A stretch of 64,000 nucleotides of DNA from Labia minor (taxonomy: Eukaryota > Arthropoda > Insecta > Dermaptera > Spongiphoridae): contig OY720350.1 in NCBI GenBank assembly GCA_963082975.1, forward strand, positions 40,913,851 through 40,977,850. Direction: 5' to 3'. The notes under the pieces are model-generated. The model ran no database searches. It was not told the DNA's origin and saw only the letters and a program-made list of their open reading frames with translations. The position numbers and the translations under genes are program-made. Below are positions 30,961 through 42,292 of the stretch, one piece after another (position 1 is the first letter of the stretch; each line of letters starts with the position of its first letter).

Positions 30961-33900
30961 GTTTAATTTACAAAATTCCGTTATATTAATATATAGTTAG
31001 ATATTTCTTTATATTTACAAAAATAAAATTATATTTATATAACTTTCACTATAAATTAGATATACATATTGAGCTTTATATTATTTACATATTTATCTTT
31101 GAAAAGTTAAGAAAAAAATACATTAATTATTAATTAACGGAATAAGAAAAAAAAAAAAGAAATGGAATTCAATAGTTAAGATTATTAGATAATTAATAAA
31201 GGAAGAAAAAAAATCAATTATAAATTCATAAAATAATTTTAAAATTCCTTCCGTCCAAGTCGCAATACTTTTTCTTATTCTTATGGCTTTTTTCCATTAG
31301 GACAAAAATTAAATGCCAAATATTTAGATGATACGGGCTAAGTGGGTAAGGAAAATTGGAATGATTTTAAATGAACTAGAGCACTTAAAATTAAATTAGA
31401 GTTGATAAACAGCAACAAAAAAATAAATCGACTGACTATCAAAAGAGAATGCAAATTTGATAATGAGAACATGGAGAGTGTATTAAAAAGAAAAATAATA
31501 AATAGAAGATTTATTTCCTTTTTGATAAATAGACTGAAGAAAGGTTAAGTTAAGAAGAAAAGAATAGATTATGATTGGATCTAAAAAACTAATGATATGA
31601 CCAATTGAAAATTTCTGAGGATCTGTATCTTAAACTCAGGTGTTCCATTAAAATAACCCGCAGGTGAGCAAAATAATGAACGAACTAAATAAATTTGTTT
31701 CTTTATAATAGAATTATTCTTAAACCTCTATTTAGTCTGAACATTTTCCACTTAAGTAACTTTTCTTATACCTTTTAATCCTTTGAAATTAAATAATGAC
31801 GGGCGGCAATCTTGACAATAGCTTCAGCGGCAGAAATTCACGAAACGTTATTGCAAATGACTTTTATTTTTAAATCTATTATAGTTTTCCTGTTGATGAT
31901 AAAATTAACGATTAACAACTTGCAGACGTTTTATGTCCGAGCCATAGAAGAATAAAAATTGAACATCCAATTGTTTTTTTATGTTTTGAATAATTATTTA
32001 AAAATCTAGACATATTAGTATTTTTCTGTATAAAAACAATAAAAAAATATCAGAATTATAAACTTAAATTTTTTACAAGCACGTGGATGATGTTTTTTTG
32101 AAGATTTTCATTAAAATTTGTCAAAAGTTTCGTTAATGTTTCTGTTTAGATGAAATTAAACCTACCGCTAATTGATTATTCAAAATTTTGAAAAACACTA
32201 GGGTCAAGATGTCATGCATGATATTGGACAAAGAATTTGAAAATTTTTATTTGCCTTCTCGCTTGTTATACCTTTGGTTACATTTTCAAGAATAACATGA
32301 CACTTTTCAGTCTATTTGCATGAGACCATTTAACTGGTAAGATCTACTCGTAATATCTTTGATAACATTTTTCGGAAGTATAAAACAATCATTTAAGATT
32401 TAATAAATTATCCTTTGGTATAATTATTGCTCCCAACGTATTTGAATTTATTATTAATTAATGTGTTGTTTTATTTCTAAATTGTAATTTGAATATTGTT
32501 TATTTGAGGTCCATTGATTAAGTTTTTTTAGTGCGTATTGAACGACCTCAAATTTAGTTTTATAATTAAAATGTATTAATTAAATTAATTACTGTTAAAA
32601 TTATTGTTAAATTAGTTTATTGTTAAAATTTATTATTATTGTTTTGCTCTCTTGTGCTCTAATTTTGTATTTCATACACATATCAATTTTATATAAACAT
32701 ATCAGAAAATTAAATTAAATTTGTTTTTATTTATCATAAATATTTTGTTTTTTTTTTTTGTTTCATTGGGAAAGTTGGATTAATTGTAGATTAGAGGACT
32801 TTTAGTGTTTTTATTTGTTTCATTGAAGTGAGAATAAAGACCTCGTGTCTGGGTCACCTGGCGACTATTCAGATATCCCTTGTATTTGAGAGGGATTTGA
32901 GTCCTCCCAGTAAACCAGTAATAATTGATCCCTAATTAGTACGTAAATATTGTTGAATTAAGCAAATCTCCTTTAAAAAAGATTGCTGGCGGCCGTAAAT
33001 TACCAGTCTTTTTATAATTATAAAATAGTATAAGGAAGTAGGGTATTTAAGCCTTTTCCTCAATAATAAATTTGGCTAGTCAGTGATAGGACTGAATTTA
33101 TAAATTCCTTTGCTTAAACAGTTTCATTAAAATGTTAATTATTAGAATAAATTAAATAATATATATGATATTAGAAATTAAAATAAAATGTACTTATATA
33201 ATTTAATAATTCTAGAAATCCTAAAATTAATATTTTTGTTTTTTTGTTTGGAATGAACAGATTCATACCAAAAATTAATTCAGAACGTTTATTGGTAGAT
33301 TGATGTAATAATAAAAGTAAATATATATATATATATATATATATATTAAGTAATATTTCTATAGACACAAGCAATATTCTTAAAATAATAAACCTAGTTC
33401 GTAAAGTATAAATATTTTAAAAGTCTAATAATTACCATAAAATATTTATTTTTACCATTCTAAATAAACACGACTCTGTAATCATTTACTATCTAAAATA
33501 AAATTAATTATCATACTCAACTCTTTTTTACATTTTAAAATAATATAATTTATCAATTTACTTTTTTACACCAATCTTTTTCTTTAGACGATCCACAATT
33601 TTTTTATATATTTTAATTTTGACAATGTAATCAGAAGTTAGGAAAGATTTCAGTTTCATTTGAGTGTTAACATTATGTAATCATTCTAATTTATAATTTA
33701 TATATTCGATTTAATATAATATTTTAATTGATATAATAAAGTAATATATAATAAATTTAATTATAAATCAGATTATAGTTCAAGTGATACACACACATAC
33801 ACTCATAAATAAATCTTGTGTAATGGCGGTTGAAAAAAAAAAAACGTGGTAACCTCTTCAAAGGGCGAGAACCCGCTGACATATTCAATTTTTACACTAT

Positions 33901-34775
33901 AATTATTTTTCGAATTTCTTGATTCGATGCCTCCTTCGATTACATCAATATTCCAATAACAGATTGCATAAATATGTAAAAAAAAAAATAATAATAATTT
34001 TCTTAAATCGAATATAAGAATTCCAAAACATTTCCTTTCCTTATTTCTTATCATGATTTTTTTTTTATTGTTTTTATGCTAATGGATAATAATTTGTTAT
34101 TATCCATAAGGTTCGTGATTTTTACAAATCTAAATCAGTGAAAGAAAAAGAAACGATCTTTATTATAAATCTTTAGTACATATATATATATATATATATT
34201 CAAATGGATATTGAAGATTAGGAAATTATCTCTTCGATATGAAAGAAATCTTTAATTTATGCATTTGATTTTTGTAATAGCTTTTTTAATCTCAATGATC
34301 GATCTAATAAAACTTGTCTTCAGCTCGTCTCCGCCTCTAAAGAAAGAAAATCGAGACTAAAGAGGAACTAAATGCATATGTGTGTGTGATTGCAAAAAAT
34401 AAATGGCAGTTATAATACTAGATAAAAAAAAATTCAGTCTAATCTAATTGATATTTAATTTCGACAAATGTATTTATTTATTTATTTATTTTCTTTCTTA
34501 TCATTATTCTATAGAATTCTACATGTGTTTTTGTTGAATATTTACATATTATAATGACAAATCATTTTACATATTTGTTGAAAAACAATATGTCGATTAA
34601 TTAATTATTTATTTGTATACAATAGAATAAATTGTATAAATATAGATTGTTTTTGCTTTTATTTATCATTATTTTTTTTAAAAAATGGTTTTGCGATATT
34701 AGTTAATTTCTTTTTAGCATATTTATCTTATCTTATTATACTAGCAAAAATTGTATATATATATATTTGTATATT
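30961..34775. other. AT-rich stretch, no gene seen
   Basis: Almost 4 kb without a supportable gene. Parts at 31,240-32,000, 32,810-33,010 and 33,800-33,960 are slightly less AT-rich but do not recur and have no domain-bearing frames. Frames of 67 codons (33,171-33,374) and 83 codons (33,803-34,054) on the minus strand have background composition. (TA)n runs occur at 33,319 and 34,178. Confidence 0.4.
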
Positions 34776-34779
34776 TTTG

Positions 34780-34935
34780 AGATATAAAACCGCACGATGG
34801 ATTTTTTTGAAATTCACACCATAGATAATATTTATAAAGAAGAATCGATCGGGATTGGTTTCATCATCGAGAAATATCAACTTTATTAGTATTTTCTTAA
34901 TTTAAAATAGTAAATTTATATGACGTCACAAATTT
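34780..34935 (+). repeat. F1 relic
   Basis: A strongly diverged piece of the F1 right half. It includes AATTCACACCAT, GGGATTGGTTTCATCATCGA, TTTATTAGTATTTTCTTAAT and a TGACGTCA palindrome at about 34,921. Its beginning and end are lost. Confidence 0.55.
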
Positions 34936-35358
34936 ATATATATATAGATCAGAAGTAATCCTTGTGGTCGAAACATCTATAAGCTATTGTTACTTTGAAA
35001 AATATAAAGCAGAAGCCATCTAATTATAACAACATATAATTATAGATATAATATTAATCAAATATTTTATCAAGTAAATTTGAATATATTTTTCATCTTG
35101 AAAGGAAAATCAAGTTAATTTAATTAATTTGTACTATTTTAGGAAACAAATTTTTGATGGGGGATTATTAGAAAATCCATTTAACAATTGTAATAAATAA
35201 TTAAAAATTGTAAAAATTTTTAATTAAAGTTTATAATAATAAATTGTATAAATTTGTTTAAATATCGAACGATGTAATAATATGTGACAAAGGCAAAGTT
35301 TTTTTTACTAGAAATATACAATAATAATCGTTTAACATTTCATAAAATTCCTTTATAC

Positions 35359-36066
35359 AGGGTGGGACAGAAAAACCTATCAGATTTCAAAACGTTATAA
35401 AATTAAAACCACTCAGCTTGTCAAAAAATTTATTCTATCAACATATCGCAAATTTTATGCGATTATTAAATTTAAGTTTTGAAAAGTACATCACTCAAAT
35501 GTCATTCTTGGGAGCGGATACACTGATTTAGGCGCTCGCGGTAGCTTTCCATGACTTTCACCACCATTTCCACAGAAATTTCTTTAATTGCCCGAGCAAT
35601 TTCCCTTCGTAAAGCAAGAAGGGTCCTTGGTCGATGCTGGAAAACCTTCGATTTGAGGTAACCCCAAAGGAAGAAGTCACATGGAGTGAGATCTGGTGAG
35701 CGCGGCGGCCAGCCAAGATCACCTCTCAGAGAAATGAGGCGACCTGGAAACATTTCCCTGCGAATGTCCATTGATCGTCGCGATGTGTGGGCGGTTCCAC
35801 CATCCTGTTGAAACCACACATTTTCCACTCCATTTTCTTCCATTTTGGGCCGAAGAAAATTTTCCAGCATGAAACAATAGCGCTCGCTGTTGACCGTTAC
35901 GGGTTGCCCATTTTCTTCAAAAAAATAAGGCCCCCAGAAACCTAGGCGGGAAAGTGCACACCACACAGTCTCTTTTGGCTATGGAAGGGTTCCTGATGGA
36001 TTTCCCGAGGATTTTCGTCACTCCAATATCGAAAATTCTGCCTGTGGAAATGACGGTGAATGTCAT
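35359..36066 (-). mobile_element. Truncated DD41D-type mariner element
   Basis: The end at 35,359 is CAGGGTGGGACAGAAAAACC, preceded by TA as expected for Tc1/mariner insertion. About 140 bp of untranslated sequence separate it from the stop codon of the transposase on the minus strand. The other end is missing: transposase homology ceases at about 36,066, where a LINE-A tail in the opposite orientation begins. The first third of the transposase gene and one inverted repeat are therefore lost. Confidence 0.8.
35502..36060 (-). pseudogene. Mariner-family transposase, C-terminal part (DD41D catalytic spacing)
   Basis: The minus-strand frame 35,966-35,502 (154 codons, TVWCALSRLGFWGPYFF... to CIRSQE) covers the central and C-terminal catalytic domain. 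The second catalytic aspartate is in WFQQDGGTAH and the third in SPDLTPCDFFLWG, with 41 residues between them, the spacing of the DD41D (rosa-like) group. Homology continues upstream in another frame (QNFRYWSDENPREIHQEPFH, minus strand about 36,055-35,975). A single-base frameshift at about 35,968-35,975 therefore breaks the gene. The first catalytic residue and the helix-turn-helix domain are absent. Not functional. Confidence 0.88.
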
Positions 36067-36067
36067 G

Positions 36068-36245
36068 GAAAGCTTGGAAGACCAAGGATGCGTAGGTAGG
36101 GACGTAAGAGAGATGGGAGAGGGTAGGAGTTGGATGGATGTGGCTCAGGATATGGACACTTGGAGAAATGTGGTTGTTGCGGCCAAGAACTTTCGAGTAC
36201 CGTTGAGCCACAGAGATAGATATAGCATCTTAGCATCTAGTATAT
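36068..36245 (+). pseudogene. LINE-A relic: C-terminal tail of non-LTR retrotransposon
   Basis: From about 36,068 the plus strand reads as a LINE tail: GRDVREMGEGRSWMDVAQDM then DTWRNVVVAAKNFRV and a stop region, ending in GAGCCACAGAGATAGATATA. It is about 80% alike by eye to the 51.3-kb copy in reverse. It abuts the mariner transposase fragment directly, so either the LINE inserted into the mariner or a deletion joined them. The part upstream of GRDV is frameshifted. The RT domain is absent. Confidence 0.75.
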
Positions 36246-37130
36246 AGATAAAAAAGTGCCAAATATAAAATAAAAGCTTTCAAAAAATGTAACTTTAACA
36301 TATATCCTTATTTATATATTTTTAATTCATTAAAAATTTATAAATATTAATTAACTATGTATTTATTTTATCTGTATTTGAACTGATTTTTTTTATTTAT
36401 ACTTTTTAGTCAAAATCTCCAAAAAAAAAAAACCAAATATTTTAAGAAGTTTATTTTTGTTTATTTCCAAGCAATAAAGACATTCTTGAATTATTATCAT
36501 ATATAATTAAAGTATATAATGACACTCATAAAATGTTGGAAAATTTTTTATTACAGTTTGTAGTAATTTCCTTATTAACCATTATAGTCCCTAATGTCTT
36601 AGAACTACTGAAACAAATTTTCTACAAAGATAAATAAATATTATTATTCAAGTAGTATTCAATTCAATTTGTATTTCGAAATTCTTCATTAAATCATAAC
36701 CTAAAATTTATGAATGTGCCAGATTATCTTAAATACTTGGGATCGATACCCATTTTACCAGCTTTTGCGTTTTTTATATAGTATCGCATTAATATTTATT
36801 TTTAAATTTTGGTGAAATTTGAAACCTCCTTGTCAAGTTGCATAACTTAGACCTATATCTGTGAGTTGTGTTATGATCTGTATCAGATTGTTCTCGACTA
36901 TAAAAATAAACTGATAATATTCTATTCATACCTATTTTTAAAGTAGAAGAAGAATAACAACCACAAAACCGTTCACTTATCTTTTATTAAAACTAAAACA
37001 TTTAATCCGATGATTAATAAACTTTTTTAGTATTTTATTTTTTACCATAAAAGTAAAACAGCATATTAACCCTTTCATTTCACTTTAATGGAAAAACATT
37101 TCCAAAAGACTCTTAAATAAAAGAGGACGT
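36246..37130. other. AT-rich stretch, no gene seen
   Basis: Low-complexity AT-rich DNA. GGTATCGATCCC on the minus strand near 36,745 is a weak B-box-like string without an A box. Confidence 0.4.
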
Positions 37131-37620
37131 CATACTTCATTTAATACAAAAAACGATAATCTCTCGGTAATAAATATAATCCACTTATGAAATATGGTTC
37201 TCGTAAAATTGTATTTCGCACGTGCAAGAAACGTATACTCGGTGCTTTTCGGATTTTTTTTTTTTTTTTTTTTTTAATATTTTTTATGAGAAAAAAGATC
37301 ATAAATAAAAAAGAAACAATTCGACATTTGGAACGACATTTTAAAGAGACAGAGAAATCGGTGGAGAATATAAAATGTTAAATGGGTCTTGGGTGTATTA
37401 TTCTTTTCTTCCTCTCTTTTTCGAGATTTGTTTTGTGTTTCTAAGGTGAGGAGACAAATGGGTGACAAACCGAAAACGATCCTCTCTATTGGAAAAAGAG
37501 CGGAACAATCCGCTTTGTAGTTGACACGTTTACTTTCACAAATATCGTGACATAATTGGAATGGACAAGCGTTCTGGACACTTGTTGAAATATTATCCTG
37601 GCGGTGGTATTACAAACAAA
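37130..37620. other. Lower-AT, repeat-poor island
   Basis: Mixed-composition sequence (for example TCGTAAAATTGTATTTCGCA and GAGCGGAACAATCCGCTTTG) is split by a T run at 37,257-37,275. It has no counterpart elsewhere in the window. Two overlapping 64-codon frames on opposite strands lack recognisable domains. A host regulatory or untranslated element is possible. Confidence 0.3.
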
Positions 37621-37804
37621 TGAATGGGATCATATTAATATTTATTTTCATAGCATATCTAGCGTAATATAATCAGAATAGAAAAGAAAAAAAGAAAAAT
37701 AAAATACTTTATTTCTTTTGTTCTAGACCTCCATCAAAATTCATACATATTTATCTTTATTTCAAAGTTATTCAATAAATTTATCATATTTCTTTGTTAA
37801 TGAC

Positions 37805-38312
37805 TTGACTAAAAATATAAAAAGGCCGACGTCAAGCTGAAAGTGGACCCCAATATTTCTAGTCTTCCTGAGATTTAACAAAAAAAAAAAAATAAAAATG
37901 GACAAAACTTGCCAAACTGGGTATTTTTAGAGGATTCTTGATTTTAAAAAATTTGCAACTGAACTGCTGATGAACTGAAAAAATCCTTATTGTGGCAGTT
38001 CATTTGTTGCTCACAGGAAAGAATTGTAAAATATTATTAATGTAATGTAATACATAATACAACATATAAAAAAATATAAAAAAACTACCTCCAAGTTGGA
38101 AGAGGATTCCAAAATTTCGACACTCCCTGAGAAGATTTAAAAAAAAAAAAAAATTATAAAACAGGTCACAGTGAAAATTTTTACAGGACAAAAAGACCTT
38201 ATTGTTCTATAAAAAAAATTGCAAATGATTTCTTGATGAAGTGGAAAATGCCTTATTGAGGTCATAATTAAAGAGATTTTATTTAAATGTAATACTATGT
38301 AAGTAATACAAC
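37805..38312. repeat. Diverged tandem duplication (two units of about 250 bp)
   Basis: Two consecutive units share, in the same order, a TTCCTGAGATTTA/CCCTGAGAAGATTTA block followed by a poly(A) run, a GACAAAA block, a CTTATTG/CTTATTGTTC block, AATTGCAA/AATTTGCAACT, a TGATGAA(C/G)TG block and a terminal AATGTAAT...TAATACAAC. Divergence is considerable, so the duplication is old. The small frames on the minus strand inside are incidental. Confidence 0.6.
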
Positions 38313-38568
38313 TTTTCAAATTTTTTAATCTAAAATTTATTGGTATTTATTTTGAATATGATTAATTTTAATTTTTATACATTTCTTGAAAATTGAGAGA
38401 ATTCGATTTATCGACTACAATTTATACTATTAATAACTAACGCATATTGCATATACTATTACAACAGCCGGACGTTGTGGCATAAATAAAACATTGTTTT
38501 AATACTTTTATACTTGTAAGGAAAACCTTGTTAAATCCTGCCTATTTTTGTCTATATTTTATTTAACT

Positions 38569-38606
38569 TTAAAACAACAAGATGCACTATCACCAATTCT
38601 ATTTAA
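38569..38606 (+). pseudogene. LINE-A reverse transcriptase fragment, left of MITE insertion
   Basis: The plus frame reads LKQQDALSPILFN, the conserved RT motif usually seen as 'GLRQGDxLSPxLFN' in jockey/RTE-type LINEs. The frame stops being LINE-like at 38,607 because a piggyBac-type MITE begins at a TTAA inside the LFN codons. After the MITE, the same LINE resumes at 39,205. If the MITE and one TTAA are ignored, the reading continues ILFKLIY..., as expected of an insertion into an RT gene. Confidence 0.7.
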
Positions 38607-39200
38607 CCCTGGAATACTACACTAGTTGCTGAGGACACTAATACTACACTGGGGAACTATATACCCCATAGAGTAAAAAACATTTTAATTACGTTTTTTA
38701 TTTGTCTTTAATTAATTATGACACTTAAATACAATATTGACTTATAAATTGATAGGATTTTTCTTAAAAACTGAGTTTCATTTGCATTTTGGACATAAAC
38801 TAATTTTATATGTGATGCAAACAAATTCTTTACATCTCTCACACTTTACTGTAGTTTTTCTTTTTTAGTTAGTAAAAGACCAATATTTGAATATAAGATA
38901 ATATACTATATAACTTACAATGAACATAAAATATATAAACTTTCACTTCTGGATGATAAAACGCTGAAAAATATACTATATTATACTAAAGTGAATACTA
39001 CACTGGGGAATTGAGTGCCCCTTGACTGTGATTATTCAGAAACACAATAATTCTAAAACAAGTTTAAACGTGCAACTGGATAGATGTTCGTGAGTTAGAG
39101 GAATCCCTGTAACCACAATCAGACAAGTGTTAACTTCTCCTGTAAATCAGAAAAACTAAATGACCTGAGGAATCTAGTACCCCGGTATAGTATTCCAGGG
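38607..39200. mobile_element. Non-autonomous piggyBac-type MITE (594 bp)
   Basis: Terminal inverted repeats CCCTGGAATACTACAC (left) and its complement with one mismatch (GTATAGTATTCCAGGG, right) are flanked on both sides by TTAA (38,603-38,606 and 39,201-39,204), the piggyBac target. The motif AATACTACACTGGGGAA occurs at about 38,641 and again at about 38,996, so the end sequence is repeated internally. No transposase is encoded. Its termini differ from those of the 41.85-kb piggyBac (CCCTTTGCACTCG), so a different autonomous partner must have moved it. Confidence 0.92.
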
Positions 39201-39740
39201 TTAAGTTAATTTACTGAAATAAGTGATTGGACAAATCAAGAAAAAATCAAACGAAATCCATTTAGACAAAAGAATATAAGTATTTGGTTACGAAGATTTG
39301 ACTAATTAAAGATAACGTAGAAAAATGAATCGACTCAGGAAAAGTGAGGTGGAACTGGCGAAATTAATAGTTCTATGACAAAATATTTAGTAGTAAAGAG
39401 GAATAATATAAACACACAAAATTTTAATATATAAAATGTATAATTTGAAAATAATCATAAATTTAAATACTTAGGTTCTTTAATCACAAAGAATAATTCG
39501 AGAAGAGTTTAAATGAGGTTGCAATCGGGTAATACCTGTTATCATGCAATAAAAAGGACAAAATTATTATCAAGGGAATCAAAATTAAAATATATAAAAC
39601 AATAAATTATTTTTCCTGTAATTATATGTTTGTGAGGCGTGATCGATGACCTTGGGGAACGAGAGTCAATTTAGAATATTTGAAAATAGAATTCTTCGCA
39701 GCATTTTATGGCCCAAGAAAGATGAGGTTACAGGGGCATT
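39201..39740 (+). pseudogene. LINE-A reverse transcriptase relic, right of MITE insertion
   Basis: Translation gives scattered but recognisable RT landmarks in order: a TKYLVVKRNN-like segment near 39,380, FKYLGSLITKNNS at about 39,462 (the conserved 'YLGSxIT' block), CYHAIKRTKLL, and then CEA-SMTLGNESQFRIF with NRILRSILWPKKDEVTG ending at about 39,737 (the 'E..LR.FERKILR.I.GP..D' block). Stops and at least two frame changes interrupt it. The catalytic FADD box is not visible. With 38,569-38,606 it forms one old LINE split by the MITE. Confidence 0.8.
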
Positions 39741-41168
39741 GATATTTTTTTATTTTTGGAGTGTATTTATTTTTTTTTTTACAAATAGATAGAGTCCTAA
39801 TTAATTTTTCAAACCTCTATCATCAATTGACCAACTAAGCATATAGTCTATAACCTACTCTCTACCATTAAAAAAATTACCAACCTGTTTTTAATTATTT
39901 CTTTTACGATTTTAGTTAATTTTTATCGATTTTTAAATTAAATGTTATTTTCATTTTTCTAAATAAATATTGTATAATTTATTTCAAAAAATTTCCTTGA
40001 AGAAATTATTATAAAAAAAATACTTAAAAAATAATTGTACGCTTGTTTATTATTAACTCAATGTGAAATTGATTATTTGTTAATTTTTAATTCAATTTTA
40101 AACATTAAAAACTTTCACTTCAATAGAATTATTTCCGTGTAAATTATCATTTGTCCATTTTCTAAATTAGGAATTTTTTTTTTTTTTTTTTTTTGCATTT
40201 ATTGTCCAACAACTTGAACCACGTACCTATCTGTACCAGTAAATCATAAAATTTCTAATGGACTTTTACCAAAACCACTTTCCACCAAATGGCAAAACGT
40301 AGTAGGAACCTCAAATGATTCGAATACCTCAATGATAATCTTTTTGTTATATGTGTTTATCAATTAACTGTTCATTCAACTTTTAATTTTGTTTTTCTTT
40401 TAAACTGACTCGTAATATATATATATATATATATATATATGTCTTTAAAAAAAAATAAATAAAAATAAAGTTATTAATTTTATTTATCCAAAAAAAAGCT
40501 CATTAAATAAACATAACAAATATTTCACTATATTTCACTATTAATACATTAGTTTTATTTAATTAGTTTACTTTTGTTTTGTTTTATTTTTTCATTTTGA
40601 AAATTCAAAATAATATTAGTTTAATTATTTCGTTATATTGTTTATCTTATATGTATTTTTTAATTTATATTTTAATTTATTTAAAAATATATATTCTTTT
40701 AATGCATTAGCCATGAATAATTATTTCATGTAATGTGTTGTTTTTTTTTTTTTGTTTTTGAAACATTAAAATGTGAAAAAGATGATTATATGACAGTGAC
40801 ACGCAAAACTGACGTTAAAATCGAATGAAATGGATGGAAACCACAACAGAAAAATTCCTTGTTTAATTAAAACAAGAAAGAATTAATGTCTTTATTTAGA
40901 TCTTCATTTAAAGATGGACATTGACTTGATGTTTTCTATGTAAAAATTCATAAAGTCTAATTAATTTTTTTTTTTAATCTACAAAATTTTTAAAAAAATA
41001 AACAATAATTCCAAAATATAATTTGTATGAGTTAAATGTAAAAGATTGCTTTAATATATTTATGGAAATTATATAATAGAATTAATAATTTAACAAAATA
41101 GGTTGATCAAAACTAACATAAATAATCAATTTAATATAAACATGTAATAATATGAAGTATTAATTTTT
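39741..41168. other. AT-rich stretch, no gene seen
   Basis: AT-rich with T runs at 39,768 and 40,169-40,194 and a (TA)n run at 40,417-40,440. No coding or terminal signature is supportable. Confidence 0.45.
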
Positions 41169-41746
41169 ACTATCTCGCCACGAAAATTTTCGATGTCGAG
41201 ATTTTGAGGTTTTTATACGTTTTGAAGGTACCTGAATCATTTTCACTAAGGTTGAGTGCCTGTGTGTGTGTGTATGTATGTAACCAAGATTACGCAAAAA
41301 CGGTTTGAGCTAGAATAATGAAATTTGGTACATGGGCATTATTCAAAATTCATAGTTTTCTATCAACTTTTGAGAAATGTAGCTCAACCGGAAGAGGGTC
41401 ATTACTTACAACGTTTTGATTTTTTTTCCTCTAAAGTGACCGTAAAAATAAAGATATATGTTTGATAATTTTTCACATGATTAATAATTGTATAAAACTG
41501 CTATATATAGAATTTCAGCTTGATTGAATCACTGAAAGTACCAGAATTAATTTTTTAAACACTTCACGCGCCAACACGTGACGAGGTGCCATCAACAAAG
41601 AGCCAAACATGCGTTGGTTTAATAAATATTATTTATTAATTTTAATTTATAATTTATAATTAATTAAATTTAATTTAAATATAATATATTATGTTATTTA
41701 TTCCAATTCAAATTTGCGAGATAGTCGAGTGGAGACGACACTCCAG
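41169..41746 (+). repeat. F2 repeat family, near-complete copy
   Basis: It starts ACTATCTCGCCACGAAAATT, so the left hairpin has lost its second arm. The short GTGTGTGTGTATGTATG microsatellite is at about 41,262-41,281. All right-half blocks are present, and it ends GATAGTCGAGTGGAGACGAC-ACTCCAG with a 3-bp insertion in the terminal hairpin loop. Confidence 0.88.
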
Positions 41747-41842
41747 CTTATTTAAATAAAAATTATTAAAATGATTATTCGTTTAATCACTTCATCTTAG
41801 ATAATATATTTTGTTTGTTCCATATAACTATATAAACTACTT

Positions 41843-41846
41843 TTAA
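41843..41846. repeat. TTAA target duplication, left of piggyBac
   Basis: TTAA lies directly before the left terminus CCCTTTGCACTCGTA. The matching TTAA follows the right terminus at 44,698-44,701. Confidence 0.9.
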
Positions 41847-41879
41847 CCCTTTGCACTCGTATATATATTCGATAAGAAT

Positions 41880-41935
41880 AACAATCAACTCGGAATTTTT
41901 TCGATAAGGCTACTACTCTCAACTCGGAATTTTTT
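41880..41935. repeat. Left subterminal direct repeat of piggyBac
   Basis: CAACTCGGAATTTTTT occurs at about 41,886 and again at about 41,920, each near a TTCGAT-type phrase. Being close to the left terminus and absent from the right, it may be part of an asymmetric transposase-recognition region. Confidence 0.6.
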
Positions 41936-42292
41936 TTCATATTCGATCAAAAGAAAAATATTTTCATGCGAACATATTACAATTTAACTTTTCGGTTTAG
42001 TAGAAAAAATTATGAAAATAAACATATTTAATCATCTTACACTCCTTTGAAAAATGAAAATCTATATAACTGTTAATATATGTATATACATTATGATTTT
42101 TCAAAATTAAAAAAAAAAATAAAACTTACTTCTAAATTGGAAGAAACACATAGGATACACATGAAAAGCTAAAATAATGCTGTACTACATAAAATTATGA
42201 GGATTCATTATGTTTTTTATTACTAGCCTTAATGATATGAAAAATAAAAGAATCTTAAATAGTAAAATTGATACAAGTTATGTATAAAAAAA

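Noticed and set aside
36042..36211. Minus-strand frame with HIHRHFHR and SHLSYVPTYASL, taken at first as a gene
   Set aside because: Its first part is the antisense of the LINE-A tail. Only its end (QNFRYWSDENPREIH) is real mariner transposase, counted there.
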